DNA of 41,202 bases from Thermoanaerobaculia bacterium (GCA_017883205.1 JADGNZ010000054.1:1-41202); one strand, 5' to 3'; shown: positions 23,399 to 32,391, counted from the first letter of the stretch. Numbers and translations: made by a program. Notes: generated by a model from the letters alone, not told the origin.

Positions 23399-25219
23399 AT
23401 GTCCGAACGCCTCGACCGCCTGAAGATCCGGCTGAAAGAAATGCCAGACCGGCCCGGCGTCTATCTGCACAAGAACGCCGAGGGGGAGGTCATCTACGTC
23501 GGGAAGGCGAGGAATCTGAAGAGCCGCGTCGGCTCGTATCTGGCCGGCCGTGGAGCCCGCGACAGCAAGACGATGTCGCTCATCAACGAGATCGACTCCA
23601 TCGATTTCGTGACCACGAACAACGAGCTGGAAGCCATCCTCCTCGAGAACAACCTCATCAAGTCGAACCAGCCGCGCTACAACATCCTCCTTCGCGACGA
23701 CAAGAGCTACCCGTACATCAAGGTCACGATGTCGGAGGACTATCCGCGCGTCGTGTTCACCCGCCGTCTCGATCGGAAGAAGGGGGACCTCTTCTACGGC
23801 CCGTTCTTCGCCGGAACCGCGCGGCGCCTGCTCAAGCTCGTCGCCGACCAGTTCAAACTCCGCAGCTGCGATCTCGACATCACGATCGGCAAGAACGCTC
23901 TTCCCCGTCCCTGCCTCTACTACGACATGCACCAGTGCCTCGGGCCATGCGTCGCCGGCCTGACCACTCCCGAGCAATACCGCGACATGGTCGACGATGT
24001 CGTCCTCTTCCTCGGCGGCAAAACGAAAGAGCTCCAGGATCGTCTAACACATCGGATGTATCAGTCAGCGGAGAGCGAGAACTACGAGATGGCGACGTAC
24101 TACCGCGATCTCGTGCGCACAGTCGAGCGCGTGCAGGCCGAGCAGCAGGTGGCCTCGGCGGAAGACGAAGACGCCGACGTCTGGGGCCTTTACGAAGAGG
24201 GAAGTGACGTTGCGGTACAGCTATTCGTCATACGTGGAGGAAACGTCGTCGACCGCCGCGAACTTTTCTGGGAGAAGGTCGAGGCCTACCAGGCCCCCGA
24301 GTTTCTCGGCGAGGTTCTTCAGCGCTACTACCAGGACAATATGTTCATCCCGCACGAGGTACTGATTCCGTTCGATGTCGAGGAGTGTGACCTTCTGACC
24401 GCCTGGCTCACCGAGCAGGCTGGCAGGAAGGTCGGTCTGCGCGTTCCGCAGCGCGGAAGAGGCGTCGATCGGATCGAGCTCGTCAACCGGAACGCGCGCC
24501 TCTCGCACGAGTCGCGCTTCCGCAAGTCGACGCAGGACCGGCTGCAGATCGCTGCACAGAAGCTTGGGCAGGTGCTCGGGTACGACCGCGAGATCGGACG
24601 CATCGAATCATTCGACATCTCGAACATCCAGGGGACCGACTCGGTGGCGGGGATGGTCGTTCTCGACCGCGGAAAGTTCGACAAGAAGCAATACCGGATC
24701 TTCAACATCAAGACTGTGGAAGGAGCAGACGACTTCCGCTCGATGGCCGAGGCGGTCGACCGGCGTTACAGGCGTCTGCTCGAGGAGAACAAGACGTTAC
24801 CTGACATGATCCTCATCGACGGAGGCCGCGGTCAGTTGAACGCGGCGCTCGCTGCTTTGAACAAACTCGGCATCGACGAGATCCCGATCGCCGGGTTGGC
24901 CAAGCGCGAGGAGGAGATTTACGTACCCGGCCGCGAAGAGCCATACCGTCTCGAGCGACGCGATCCTGCGCTGCAATTGCTGCAGATGGTGCGGGACGAG
25001 ACGCATCGCTTCTCGGTCTCCTCGCATCGTCGCCGCCGTTCCAAACGAACGCTGCACAGCGCGCTCGACGATATGCCGGGCATCGGCGCCAAACGCCGCC
25101 GTCTTCTCATCGAGCGATTCGGCAGCGTCTCCGGAGTCAAACAGGCATCAGCGCAGGATCTGGTGAACGTGCTGGGACGCAAGGTGGGGCAGACGTTGTA
25201 TGAGGAGTTGCATGGGTGA
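23399..25219 (+). CDS. uvrC: Excinuclease ABC subunit C
   Basis: This is a 606-residue, full-length UvrC, the dual-incision nuclease of nucleotide excision repair that acts with UvrA and UvrB. The GIY-YIG domain for 3' incision is at about residues 15-95 (RPGVYLHKNAEGEVIYVGKA). A cysteine block typical of UvrC (RSCDLDI, then RPCLYYDMHQCLGPC) follows at about 160-185. The UVR motif that contacts UvrB is at about 220-245. The RNase H-like domain for 5' incision starts near IESFDISNIQGTDSVAG, and the C-terminus has tandem helix-hairpin-helix motifs (DDMPGIGAKRRRLLIERFG). No truncation is seen. Confidence 0.97.
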   Translation: MSERLDRLKIRLKEMPDRPGVYLHKNAEGEVIYVGKARNLKSRVGSYLAGRGARDSKTMSLINEIDSIDFVTTNNELEAILLENNLIKSNQPRYNILLRDDKSYPYIKVTMSEDYPRVVFTRRLDRKKGDLFYGPFFAGTARRLLKLVADQFKLRSCDLDITIGKNALPRPCLYYDMHQCLGPCVAGLTTPEQYRDMVDDVVLFLGGKTKELQDRLTHRMYQSAESENYEMATYYRDLVRTVERVQAEQQVASAEDEDADVWGLYEEGSDVAVQLFVIRGGNVVDRRELFWEKVEAYQAPEFLGEVLQRYYQDNMFIPHEVLIPFDVEECDLLTAWLTEQAGRKVGLRVPQRGRGVDRIELVNRNARLSHESRFRKSTQDRLQIAAQKLGQVLGYDREIGRIESFDISNIQGTDSVAGMVVLDRGKFDKKQYRIFNIKTVEGADDFRSMAEAVDRRYRRLLEENKTLPDMILIDGGRGQLNAALAALNKLGIDEIPIAGLAKREEEIYVPGREEPYRLERRDPALQLLQMVRDETHRFSVSSHRRRRSKRTLHSALDDMPGIGAKRRRLLIERFGSVSGVKQASAQDLVNVLGRKVGQTLYEELHG

Positions 25220-25430
25220 AGGGGGTGGGGTGTGGGGAGTGGGGGGTGGGAGCTTCGCGGGAGTCGCTAATCGGGGGTCGGGAGTCGTAGACAGATCGGG
25301 GACTGCCCGATTTCCCGCCGGTCTTCAAGAGTAATCCGGATGCAAGTGGCGCATCTCCGACTCCCGACCCCCGACAACCGACTCCCGCAAAGACTCCCAC
25401 TCCCCACACCCCACCCCCCAAACCAGCATG
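25220..25430. repeat. G-rich/C-rich inverted repeat downstream of uvrC
   Basis: Tracts such as GTGGGGAGTGGGGGGTGGGA and TCGGGGGTCGGGAGTCG on the left are mirrored by CGACTCCCGACCCCCGACA and CCCCACACCCCACCCCCC on the right. The family also occurs at 950-1098, 28556-28625 and 29340-29385. It lies between uvrC and the next operon, and no gene is present. Confidence 0.65.
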
Positions 25431-25482
25431 CGATAATGCGAAAAGGTCCTAACAGCCAAGAGCCGGCAGGGCGGGGGGAACA

Positions 25483-27501
25483 ATGAGCTTCGAAGGCGAA
25501 ATCGGCGAGATCGATCTGATTGAACGGCTCGTCGAGCTCGGGGGCGAGCAGTTCACCGGCGCGATCCGTTTCGAGAGCGACGGCATCATCAAGATCGTCT
25601 ACTTCAAAGGCGGCGACGTGCTCTCCGCGTCGACGAACGATCGCACCGATGCCATCGACGAGATTCTGCAGCGCGCCGGCAAGGTCACGCGCGAGCACAT
25701 CAAACAGGCGCTCGCCAAACGGAAAGAGAGCGAGACGCTCGGCGATGCCCTCCTCGGGCTCGGATTCATCACGCGAAAAGAACTGACGTGGGCTCGCCGC
25801 GTTCAAGTCATTGGGATCATCCGTTCGATCATCGGCTGGAAGACCGGTTCGTACACGATCGTCGCCGACTACCTCCCGAAGCGCGAGGAGGGGACGCTCT
25901 TTTCGCTGGCGCAGATCATCGTCGAGCTGGTCGTCACGGACAACGACCGCGCCAAGTCCGAACAGGCGATGGAGAGCGGCAACGCGGTGTTCGAGAAGGC
26001 GCCTGCCTTTGATGACGCCTTCCGCCGCCTCGGGCTCAACGAAGACGCCGAGCAGATCGTGGCGCAGATCGATGGAAAGAATACGGCCGCCGAGGTGGCG
26101 AGCCGATCCGGCAAAGACATCTTCAACGTCTACAAACTGCTCGAAGCGCTCAGACTTCTGAAGCTGGTGACACGTTCCAATAAACCTCTAGTAGAACATG
26201 AGGTTTCGCTGCCGGCCTCTTCCAACCCGGGGGACGTAGAGAATCCCGACTTCACGCTCGACGACGACGCTCCGCCGCCGGTTGCCGAGGCGCCGCACGA
26301 AGAATGGGGACTGTCACCCGAGGACGCGACGATGGAGCTCCCGGAAGTGAATCTCGCTGCATGGGAAGCCGCGAAGGCGACTCCGGCAACGCCGGCACCT
26401 GCGCCCTTGCCGGCGACTTCCAAGTCCGTTTGGGATGAGCCCGACGACGATCGCTTCTCCGGGACCGAGCTCGCGCCACCTCTGCCAGCGAGCATTAGCG
26501 CGACTGCACTCGGCGCCGAGCCGCAGTGGGGTTTCGATGAAGCGCAGATCGAGGCTGCCCGTCGCGCGGCCGTGCCGGTGCGGGCAAAGGACCAAGTCCC
26601 GAGCTCCATCGCAGCACCTGCCTCGAAGTCGCCAAGGAAAAGCAGGGCCGGTCTGTGGATCACGATCCTCGTCCTCCTGCTGCTCGGCGGAGCCGCCTAC
26701 CCAGCGTGGCAATGGTGGCAGGATCGCAACGCGCCCGCGCCGATCCTCCCCGTAAAGAGAGCGAAGCTCCGGAACGCCGGCGTCCCGCCGGCTGGCCCGG
26801 CGGCGTCCTCGCCGCCGACTTCAACAACGACGACTACAACGCCAATGTCACCACTAGCGGCAAAGACCTCCACTTCCCCGACATCACCGCTCACGGCAGC
26901 GAACACAGCGTCCGCACAGACGCAATCCTCCGCGACTACAACGGCCGCGCAAAAGGCTCCCTCTCACCCTGCGACCGCCACCACCGCCTCGACACCGCCA
27001 CTCCAGGTCGCAACCAAGACTACGCCGCCGCAAAAGCAGCCGCCTCCTGCCGCAAAGCCGACCGCAGTCCCTCGCGCTCTCCCTCGCACAGCCGCGAACG
27101 AGATCACGCCGGTTCCGGCGCAGGCATCCACCGCTACGAACACCCCGCACCTCGAGCGGACAGCTGCAGGAGCGCCGACCATCACCAACACGCCCAGCGC
27201 CGGCGCTCCAGCCTCCGACGCTACCCGCGCGAAGTACGACAACATGGCGAAGGACTTCGCCGCCCGGAAAGGCGGCACCTACACCGTCCAGTTCGAACTC
27301 GTCTGTGAGACTGCGTCGATCACCCGAGCTTTGAGTGAGGGGGGCGACAAGGCCTGGTTCGTTCCGATCAGCTACCGCGGCCGCCCCTGTTACCGCGTCT
27401 TCTGGGGCCGCTTCGACACGAGCGCCGAAGCGATTACTGCGTCGAAGACGATGCCGTCCGGCCTGAGCAAGGCGCCGGTGGTCGTCAAGATCCCACGCTA
27501 A
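25483..27501 (+). CDS. DUF4388 protein with membrane helix and SPOR domain
   Basis: This is a 672-residue protein. Residues about 5-130 match the DUF4388/PatA-like N-terminal domain (GEIGEIDLIERLVELGGEQF, then TGAIRFESDGIIKIVYFKGG). A helical region to about 235 follows, then an acidic Pro/Ala linker. A membrane helix lies at about 388-412 (GLWITILVLLLLGGAAYPAW). A Thr/Ser/Pro/Ala-rich segment (about 430-580) leads to a C-terminal SPOR-type domain (about 595-672: YTVQFELVCETASITRALSE, then GRPCYRVFWGRFDTSAEA). SPOR domains bind denuded peptidoglycan glycans at division sites. The order places DUF4388 in the cytoplasm and SPOR in the periplasm, so it may link cytoplasmic signalling to the wall. 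The stop overlaps the next start by one base. Confidence 0.82.
   Translation: MSFEGEIGEIDLIERLVELGGEQFTGAIRFESDGIIKIVYFKGGDVLSASTNDRTDAIDEILQRAGKVTREHIKQALAKRKESETLGDALLGLGFITRKELTWARRVQVIGIIRSIIGWKTGSYTIVADYLPKREEGTLFSLAQIIVELVVTDNDRAKSEQAMESGNAVFEKAPAFDDAFRRLGLNEDAEQIVAQIDGKNTAAEVASRSGKDIFNVYKLLEALRLLKLVTRSNKPLVEHEVSLPASSNPGDVENPDFTLDDDAPPPVAEAPHEEWGLSPEDATMELPEVNLAAWEAAKATPATPAPAPLPATSKSVWDEPDDDRFSGTELAPPLPASISATALGAEPQWGFDEAQIEAARRAAVPVRAKDQVPSSIAAPASKSPRKSRAGLWITILVLLLLGGAAYPAWQWWQDRNAPAPILPVKRAKLRNAGVPPAGPAASSPPTSTTTTTTPMSPLAAKTSTSPTSPLTAANTASAQTQSSATTTAAQKAPSHPATATTASTPPLQVATKTTPPQKQPPPAAKPTAVPRALPRTAANEITPVPAQASTATNTPHLERTAAGAPTITNTPSAGAPASDATRAKYDNMAKDFAARKGGTYTVQFELVCETASITRALSEGGDKAWFVPISYRGRPCYRVFWGRFDTSAEAITASKTMPSGLSKAPVVVKIPR
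26776..26792. repeat. REP-like palindrome inside the DUF4388-SPOR linker
   Basis: Arms GCCGGCG (26776-26782) and CGCCGGC (26786-26792) flank the loop TCC, the same GCG-TCC-CGC centre as the palindrome at 2287-2309. It is translated in frame as part of NAGVPPAGPAASSPP in the low-complexity linker, where an in-frame insertion would be tolerated. Confidence 0.5.
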
Positions 27502-28058
27502 TGATCGCCTCGCTCCTGACCTCGGCTGGACTCGGCCTCGGCGCAGGCATCAACGCCTACGCCACGCTGCTCGTTTTCGGGCTCGTGTCGCGATGGCAGC
27601 CGGCGATCTTTCACGATGAGCTGGCCCGCTTCTTCGCGTCGACGCCGGTGCTGATTGTGCTGGTTGTCCTTTACCTCGTCGAGTTCGTCGCCGACAAAGT
27701 CCCGACCGTTGACCACGCGTGGGACGTCATCCACACGCTCATTCGCCCGATCGCCGGCGCTCTGGTGGCCTGGGCCGCGGTCTCCGACAAGATCCCGCAT
27801 GGTGCCGTGATCCTGGCGTCGGTGATCGCCGGAAGTGCAGCGCTCGGCTCGCACCTGACCAAGGCGAGCGTGCGCGGCGTCAGCACGCTCTCGACGGCAG
27901 GTCTGGGTAATCCAATCCTCTCGCTGATCGAAGACGCGTTCGCGTTCGTGAATGCGATCATCGCCATCTTCCTCCCATGGCTGGTGATCATCACGCTCAT
28001 CGGGATGCCGCTGATTTTCTTCTTCGGTTATCAGCGTCTACGCAGTCGCCGGGCATGA
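27501..28058 (+). CDS. DUF4126 family membrane protein
   Basis: This is a 185-residue polytopic inner-membrane protein. The N-terminal SAGLGLGAGINAYATLLVFG is characteristic of DUF4126. Hydrophobic segments follow at about residues 50-70 (PVLIVLVVLYLVEFVADKVP), 88-100, 108-122 and 150-175. The sequence DKVPTVDHAWDVIHTLIRPI is another conserved stretch of the family. No biochemical function is established. Start and stop codons overlap both neighbours (TAATG at 27499-27503, ATGA at 28055-28058), so the three genes are translated as one unit. Confidence 0.85.
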   Translation: MIASLLTSAGLGLGAGINAYATLLVFGLVSRWQPAIFHDELARFFASTPVLIVLVVLYLVEFVADKVPTVDHAWDVIHTLIRPIAGALVAWAAVSDKIPHGAVILASVIAGSAALGSHLTKASVRGVSTLSTAGLGNPILSLIEDAFAFVNAIIAIFLPWLVIITLIGMPLIFFFGYQRLRSRRA

Positions 28059-28486
28059 GCTGGGTCATCGACGGCAACAACCTTCTTGGGTGCGCTGGTG
28101 CCGCCCGTTTTTCGGTGGAGACGAAGCGGCAACTCGTACGAACGCTGGGCGCATTCGCACGAGTCAACCGGACGAAGGTGGCTTGCTACTTCGATGGCCC
28201 CGAGCCGGAGCAGTTCGGCAAGACTCCCGGTAACGTGAGCGTGATCTTCAGCAACGAGCGATCCGCGGATGATCTGATCATCAAACGCGTCGCGACGGGC
28301 AGCGGCTGGAACGTCGTTACCGCCGATCGCCCTCTCGCCGCGCGCATCAAACGGCGCGAAGTCGCCATCATCGATCCGGGCAGCTTCATGAACGAACTGG
28401 AGTCGCTGCCGCAAGTGGAAGAGCGAACCGCTGCGGAGGAGTGGCTGGCGTGGTTTTCCGACCCAAAAAACCGAAACGTATTTTGA
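28055..28486 (+). CDS. NYN domain (YacP-like) putative RNase
   Basis: This is a 143-residue protein beginning MSWVIDGNNLLG, the first acidic motif of NYN/PIN-like nucleases. Further family motifs are VACYFDGPEP, SADDLIIKRVA and NVVTADRPLAARI, which supply the acidic residues of the metal site. YacP/Rae1-type NYN proteins cleave RNA, in some cases on the ribosome; the substrate here is unknown. The ATG overlaps the DUF4126 stop. A longer reading of the frame from 27977 would overlap that gene and is rejected. Confidence 0.85.
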   Translation: MSWVIDGNNLLGCAGAARFSVETKRQLVRTLGAFARVNRTKVACYFDGPEPEQFGKTPGNVSVIFSNERSADDLIIKRVATGSGWNVVTADRPLAARIKRREVAIIDPGSFMNELESLPQVEERTAAEEWLAWFSDPKNRNVF

Positions 28487-28555
28487 TGTCGGCGTGCCGA
28501 CATCGATTGTAAGCGACTGAAACAGCAACGATTTAAGTTGAAGTATTTAGCGCGG

Positions 28556-28625
28556 GGGTCGGAGGACGGCGGGTGTCGGGGGTCGGAGAATGCGGGAGTC
28601 GTAGACGTCGGGTGTCGGGAGTCGA
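28556..28625. repeat. GTCGGGGGTCGG-type G-rich repeat
   Basis: The tract carries repeated GTCGG-type words such as GGGGGTCGGAGGACGG and GTGTCGGGAGTCG. It is one strand of the inverted-repeat family seen at 950-1098 and 25220-25430; the matching C-rich strand reappears at 29340-29385, on the far side of the small gene and the REPIN-like element. Confidence 0.5.
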
Positions 28626-28701
28626 AGCTAATCGCATTTCGCACACGCTTGGGGCATCTCCTCCTTTCTAGCGAAGAGAAGGGGCGTAAGTAAGAACACG
28701 G

Positions 28702-28902
28702 TCAGAAGAAAAACAATCGGTAGAGCAAATAGAGCCAACTCGCGATGCCGTGAAGGATCGCCCACATCACCGAGTGCCACGTGAACCACGAGAGCACCCC
28801 GGCGATCCCGCTGCCGATTCCCCAGAAACACCCGCACCCTCCGTCGCGCCCGTGAGAGCGGGTACACTCGACATCGCCGCCGCAATTCTTGCACCGCATC
28901 AT
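28702..28902 (-). CDS. Small zinc-ribbon membrane protein, hypothetical
   Basis: This is a 66-residue protein starting MMRCKNCGGDVECTRS. A CxxC pair followed by further cysteines (VEC, then GGCGCFW) suggests a small zinc-binding knuckle. The second half is hydrophobic with one or two membrane segments (GIGSGIAGVLSWFTWHSVMW, then ILHGIASWLYLLYRLFFF). No homologue comes to mind. Two adjacent ATG codons (28902 and 28899) are both possible. The overlapping frame that starts at 28894 is a shadow. Confidence 0.5.
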   Translation of the reverse strand: MMRCKNCGGDVECTRSHGRDGGCGCFWGIGSGIAGVLSWFTWHSVMWAILHGIASWLYLLYRLFFF

Positions 28903-29046
28903 GGCATTCTAGGCTGATGCTGCCCCGGAGCGCGGCAACCTTCAGTTGGCTGTTACAACTAACTCCTCAAACTAGACTACTACCCCTTGGTGCACCTCCT
29001 TGCAACACCTCCTTCATGCGCCTCTTCATTTTCCTTGGAATGCCTT

Positions 29047-29272
29047 CCAATCGAGCGCCTTCTCCCCCCCGCGCTTTTTGCGGGGGGAGAAGGTGCCGAA
29101 GGCGGATGAGGGGGGCGTAAATGTGCAGGGCGATCAACCACGCCTCGTCCGAACTGCCCTGAGAGCGCGGCAGGTGCACAGATGTCGGGCTCGCAGGAAC
29201 CACCCCCTCATCCGGCCTTCGGCCACCTTCTCCCCCACAAAAACCGTGGGGGAGAAGGCGCTCGAATTGGAA
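29047..29272. repeat. REPIN-like paired repeat, copy 2
   Basis: Left arm CCAATCGAGCGCCTTCTCCC, with the same CCCCCCGC-TTTTT-GCGGGGGG hairpin as copy 1, faces right arm GGGGAGAAGGCGCTCGAATT. The centre (about 29115-29200) is unrelated to that of copy 1. The rest of 28903-29428 has no gene; a C-rich CCGACCCCCGAC tract lies at 29340-29385, just upstream of rnpB. Confidence 0.8.
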
Positions 29273-29428
29273 GGTTGCGATAAGAGGTTGAGACTTCCAC
29301 AACAGTCGCCGGCCACGCGCGCCGAAGGTCAAGCTCACGCTTCTCCGACCCCCGACCCCCGACAAGCGACGCCCGACTCACGACACCCCGGAATGGCCCG
29401 ATCCCATTCCTGTTACGTCGATCGTGTG

Positions 29429-29815
<387 letters not shown>

Positions 29816-30023
29816 CACACGTTTTGTTTTGGGGGGTGGGGTGTGGGGGGTCGGGGGTGGGAGAAGAAACCGCCGGCACTGCGTGCCCAGAAATAGGTAG
29901 CGCCAGCATTAGCAACAACACGAATGAGTAGCGCCGGCGGCTCGCCGGCTGTACCGCCGCCGGCCCGGCGGCGACTCGAACTCTCGCGTCGCCGATCAAA
30001 GGTCTGGGTGGTTGCGCCGCCGA

Positions 30024-30500
30024 GCCGTCCGGCTCACGCTGCACGCCGTCCGGCTCACGCTGCACGCCGTCCGGCTCACACTGCACGCCGTCCGGCTCAC
30101 ACTGCACGCCGTCCGGCTCACACTGCACGCCGCCCGGCTTGCACTGCGAACCATCCGGCTTACACTGCACGCCATCCGGCTTACACTGCAAACCTTCCGG
30201 CTCACACCGCACGCCGTCCGGCTCACACTGCACGCCGCCCGGCTCACGCTGCACGCCGCCCGGCTTACACTGCAAACCTTCCGGCTTACACTGCAAGCCG
30301 CCCGGCTTACACTGCACGCCGCCCGGCTCACACTGCAAACCATCCGGCTTACACTGCACGCCGTCCGGCTCACACTGCACGCCGTCCGGCTTACACTGCA
30401 AACCTTCCGGCTTACACTGCACGCCGCCCGGCTCACGCTGCACGCCACCCGGCTCGCACTGCACGCCACTCAGCTCACGCTGTACGCCGTCCGGCTCGCA
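30024..30500. repeat. Second 21-bp tandem array, GC-rich, about 22 copies
   Basis: Units of 21 bases approximate GCCGTCCGGCTCACACTGCAC. They vary at a few fixed positions (GTC/GCC/ATC/TTC before CGGCT; CACACT/TTACACT; GCACG/GCAAA). As 21 is a multiple of three and the unit lacks stops, long frames open on both strands. No ribosome binding site or plausible start lies before them, so it is treated as non-coding. In 29816-30699 there is otherwise only a G-rich tract (about 29830-29865), a GCCGGC-rich palindrome (about 29928-29975) and the inverted repeat below. Confidence 0.9.
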
Positions 30501-30511
30501 GGCGACTTCGT

Positions 30512-30603
30512 CAAGGATGAAGGCGGAAGGCAGAAGGATGAACCAGATCATGCTCTGTTCCGGTTCATCCTTCTGCCTTCATCCCTCAGCCTTCTGCCTT
30601 CCA
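30512..30603. repeat. AAGGATGAAGG-type inverted repeat, copy 1
   Basis: Left arm AAGGATGAAGGCGGAAGGCA is mirrored by TTCATCCTTCTGCCTTCATC and CAGCCTTCTGCCTT. The second copy is at 32392-32478. It lies just upstream of the LD-carboxypeptidase gene. Confidence 0.7.
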
Positions 30604-30699
30604 TTGACACTTTCTGCCATTCGCGGCGACAACGAGCGGCGCTTCGCACAGTCGCTCCTCTCACAAACGCACTAGCACCGCGTTTGCTACTCTCCATTC

Positions 30700-31611
30700 G
30701 TGCTCATACGCCCACGTGCGCTGCCGCGAAACGGCAGCGTTGTCGTCCTGGCCATGTCATCTCCGTCCGAACTTCCGCGCATCGAAGCGGCGGCGCGAAC
30801 GCTCGAGCAGCGAGGGCTGCGCGTTACGCTCGCTTCGAACATCGATCATCGCCATCGAGGCTACCTCGCCGGCGACGACGACGAGCGCCTCGCAGAGTTG
30901 AACCGTTACTTGAGGTTCGACGATATCGATGCCTTCTTCTTCGCCCGCGGCGGTTACGGCGCCATGCGCATCCTCGACGGCATCGACTACGACGCCATCC
31001 GCGCCAATCCCCGTCCGATCGTCGGATTCAGCGACATCACCGCGTTGCACCAGGCCGTCGCCGTCAAGTGTGGCATCGCTTCGTTTCACGGACCGATGCT
31101 CAATCTCGATTGGGCGGAGGGGCTGTCTCCGGCGATCGAGGAGTGGTTCTGGTCGATGCTCGCCGGCGATGCGCCGCTCATCCATCATTTCGAGCGGGCG
31201 CAGGTCGTCATCGATGGCGAAGCCGACGGAGTCCTGTTCGGCGGATGCCTGTCGCTGACGACGGCGCTGACCGGCACGCCGTACGACTTCTGGATCGAAG
31301 ACGGCATCTGGTTCTTCGAAGACGTCGACGAGCCGGTCTATCGCATCGATCGGATGTTGACCCACCTCAGGCTGTCCGGTAGACTGAAAAAAATCCGAGC
31401 TGTGGTCATTGGGAAGCTGAAAGGGTGCGGGAGCGACGCTGAAATCGAGGCGTTGCTTCGCGAGTTTTTCGCCTCCAGCAACATTCCGGTCATACGCGAT
31501 CTGCCGTTCGGCCATCAGGGAGACAACCTCCTGATGCCGATCGGCGTACCCGTCCGCGTCAGTACCCGGGACCTCACGCTCACGTTTGCGCAACCGGCGG
31601 TCCAGCGATGA
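30700..31611 (+). CDS. LD-carboxypeptidase (S66 family)
   Basis: This is a 303-residue peptidase of the LdcA/MccF family, which removes the terminal D-alanine from muropeptide tetrapeptides in peptidoglycan recycling or cleaves related amides. The nucleophile is Ser111 in VGFSDIT, preceded by FFARGGYGAMRILDGIDY, the usual conserved block. The catalytic glutamate is in WFFEDVDEP and the histidine in PFGHQGDN. There is no signal peptide, so it is cytoplasmic. A GTG start at 30700 keeps the N-terminal GSVVVLAMSSPSELPR strand; an ATG at 30757 would remove it. The stop overlaps the next gene by four bases. Confidence 0.9.
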   Translation: MLIRPRALPRNGSVVVLAMSSPSELPRIEAAARTLEQRGLRVTLASNIDHRHRGYLAGDDDERLAELNRYLRFDDIDAFFFARGGYGAMRILDGIDYDAIRANPRPIVGFSDITALHQAVAVKCGIASFHGPMLNLDWAEGLSPAIEEWFWSMLAGDAPLIHHFERAQVVIDGEADGVLFGGCLSLTTALTGTPYDFWIEDGIWFFEDVDEPVYRIDRMLTHLRLSGRLKKIRAVVIGKLKGCGSDAEIEALLREFFASSNIPVIRDLPFGHQGDNLLMPIGVPVRVSTRDLTLTFAQPAVQR

Positions 31612-32387
31612 AAACCGTTTTCAAAACGACCGGCGGGAAGGAACCCGTGAAGGACTCCGCATCGTACGCCGCTGGTGACGTGATCTTCCGCGAGGGGGAG
31701 CTCGGGACCGAGATGTTCATCATCCAGGAGGGTGAGGTGAACATCATCAAGCACCTCAACGGCGAGTCGCACATGCTCTCCCACCTCGAGAAAGGCGACT
31801 TCTTCGGGGAGATGGCGGTGCTCGAGAGCGTTCCCCGCACGGCCGACGCCATCGCAGTAACCGATGTCCGCGCCGTCGTCATCAACGGGGCCCGCTTCGA
31901 CGAGATGCTGCGCAGGAATCCCGAGGTTGCCGTCCGCATCATCCGCAAATACTCGAAGCGGCTGCGTGAGGCCAACACGCTGCTGGAGCGGCTCGTCGGC
32001 CGCGAAGTTCATAGCGAGCACGGCTCGCTCGACGCCACGCAGAACGTCGTGCCCGAAAAAGCGCATCGCCATCGACTGATCGACGTCACGACCGGCGCCG
32101 CCTTCCCGTTCAGCAAAGCCGATGAAACGACCATCGGACGCGCCGATCCGGTCACCGGCATCCTCCCCGACATCGATCTAACGCCTGTAGACTTGAACCG
32201 CTCCGTATCGCGCCGCCACGCCAAGATCATCCGCAGCGGCAACGACTACTGCATCCTCGAGGAAGTCGGCACCGTCAACGGCACCTACGTCAACGACCAG
32301 CGTATACCCACCGGTACGCCGGTCACGATCCATAGCGGCGACGCCCTGAAGATCGGATTGATCGCCATGAAGGCGCAGTTCGACTAG
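31608..32387 (+). CDS. Cyclic-nucleotide-binding plus FHA domain protein
   Basis: This is a 259-residue protein. Residues about 15-130 form a cyclic-nucleotide-binding (Crp-type) domain (YAAGDVIFREGELGTEMFII, then GDFFGEMAVLESVPRTADAI; the phosphate-binding cassette is FFGEMAVLESVPRTADA). Residues about 155-255 form an FHA domain (TIGRADPVTG, then SVSRRHAKI and EVGTVNGTYVNDQRIP), which binds phosphothreonine. There is no helix-turn-helix, so it is not a transcription factor of the Crp type. It may join cyclic-nucleotide and Ser/Thr-kinase signalling. No kinase gene is nearby. The ATGA overlap with the carboxypeptidase gene suggests coupled expression. Confidence 0.9.
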   Translation: MKTVFKTTGGKEPVKDSASYAAGDVIFREGELGTEMFIIQEGEVNIIKHLNGESHMLSHLEKGDFFGEMAVLESVPRTADAIAVTDVRAVVINGARFDEMLRRNPEVAVRIIRKYSKRLREANTLLERLVGREVHSEHGSLDATQNVVPEKAHRHRLIDVTTGAAFPFSKADETTIGRADPVTGILPDIDLTPVDLNRSVSRRHAKIIRSGNDYCILEEVGTVNGTYVNDQRIPTGTPVTIHSGDALKIGLIAMKAQFD

Positions 32388-32391
32388 TAGA

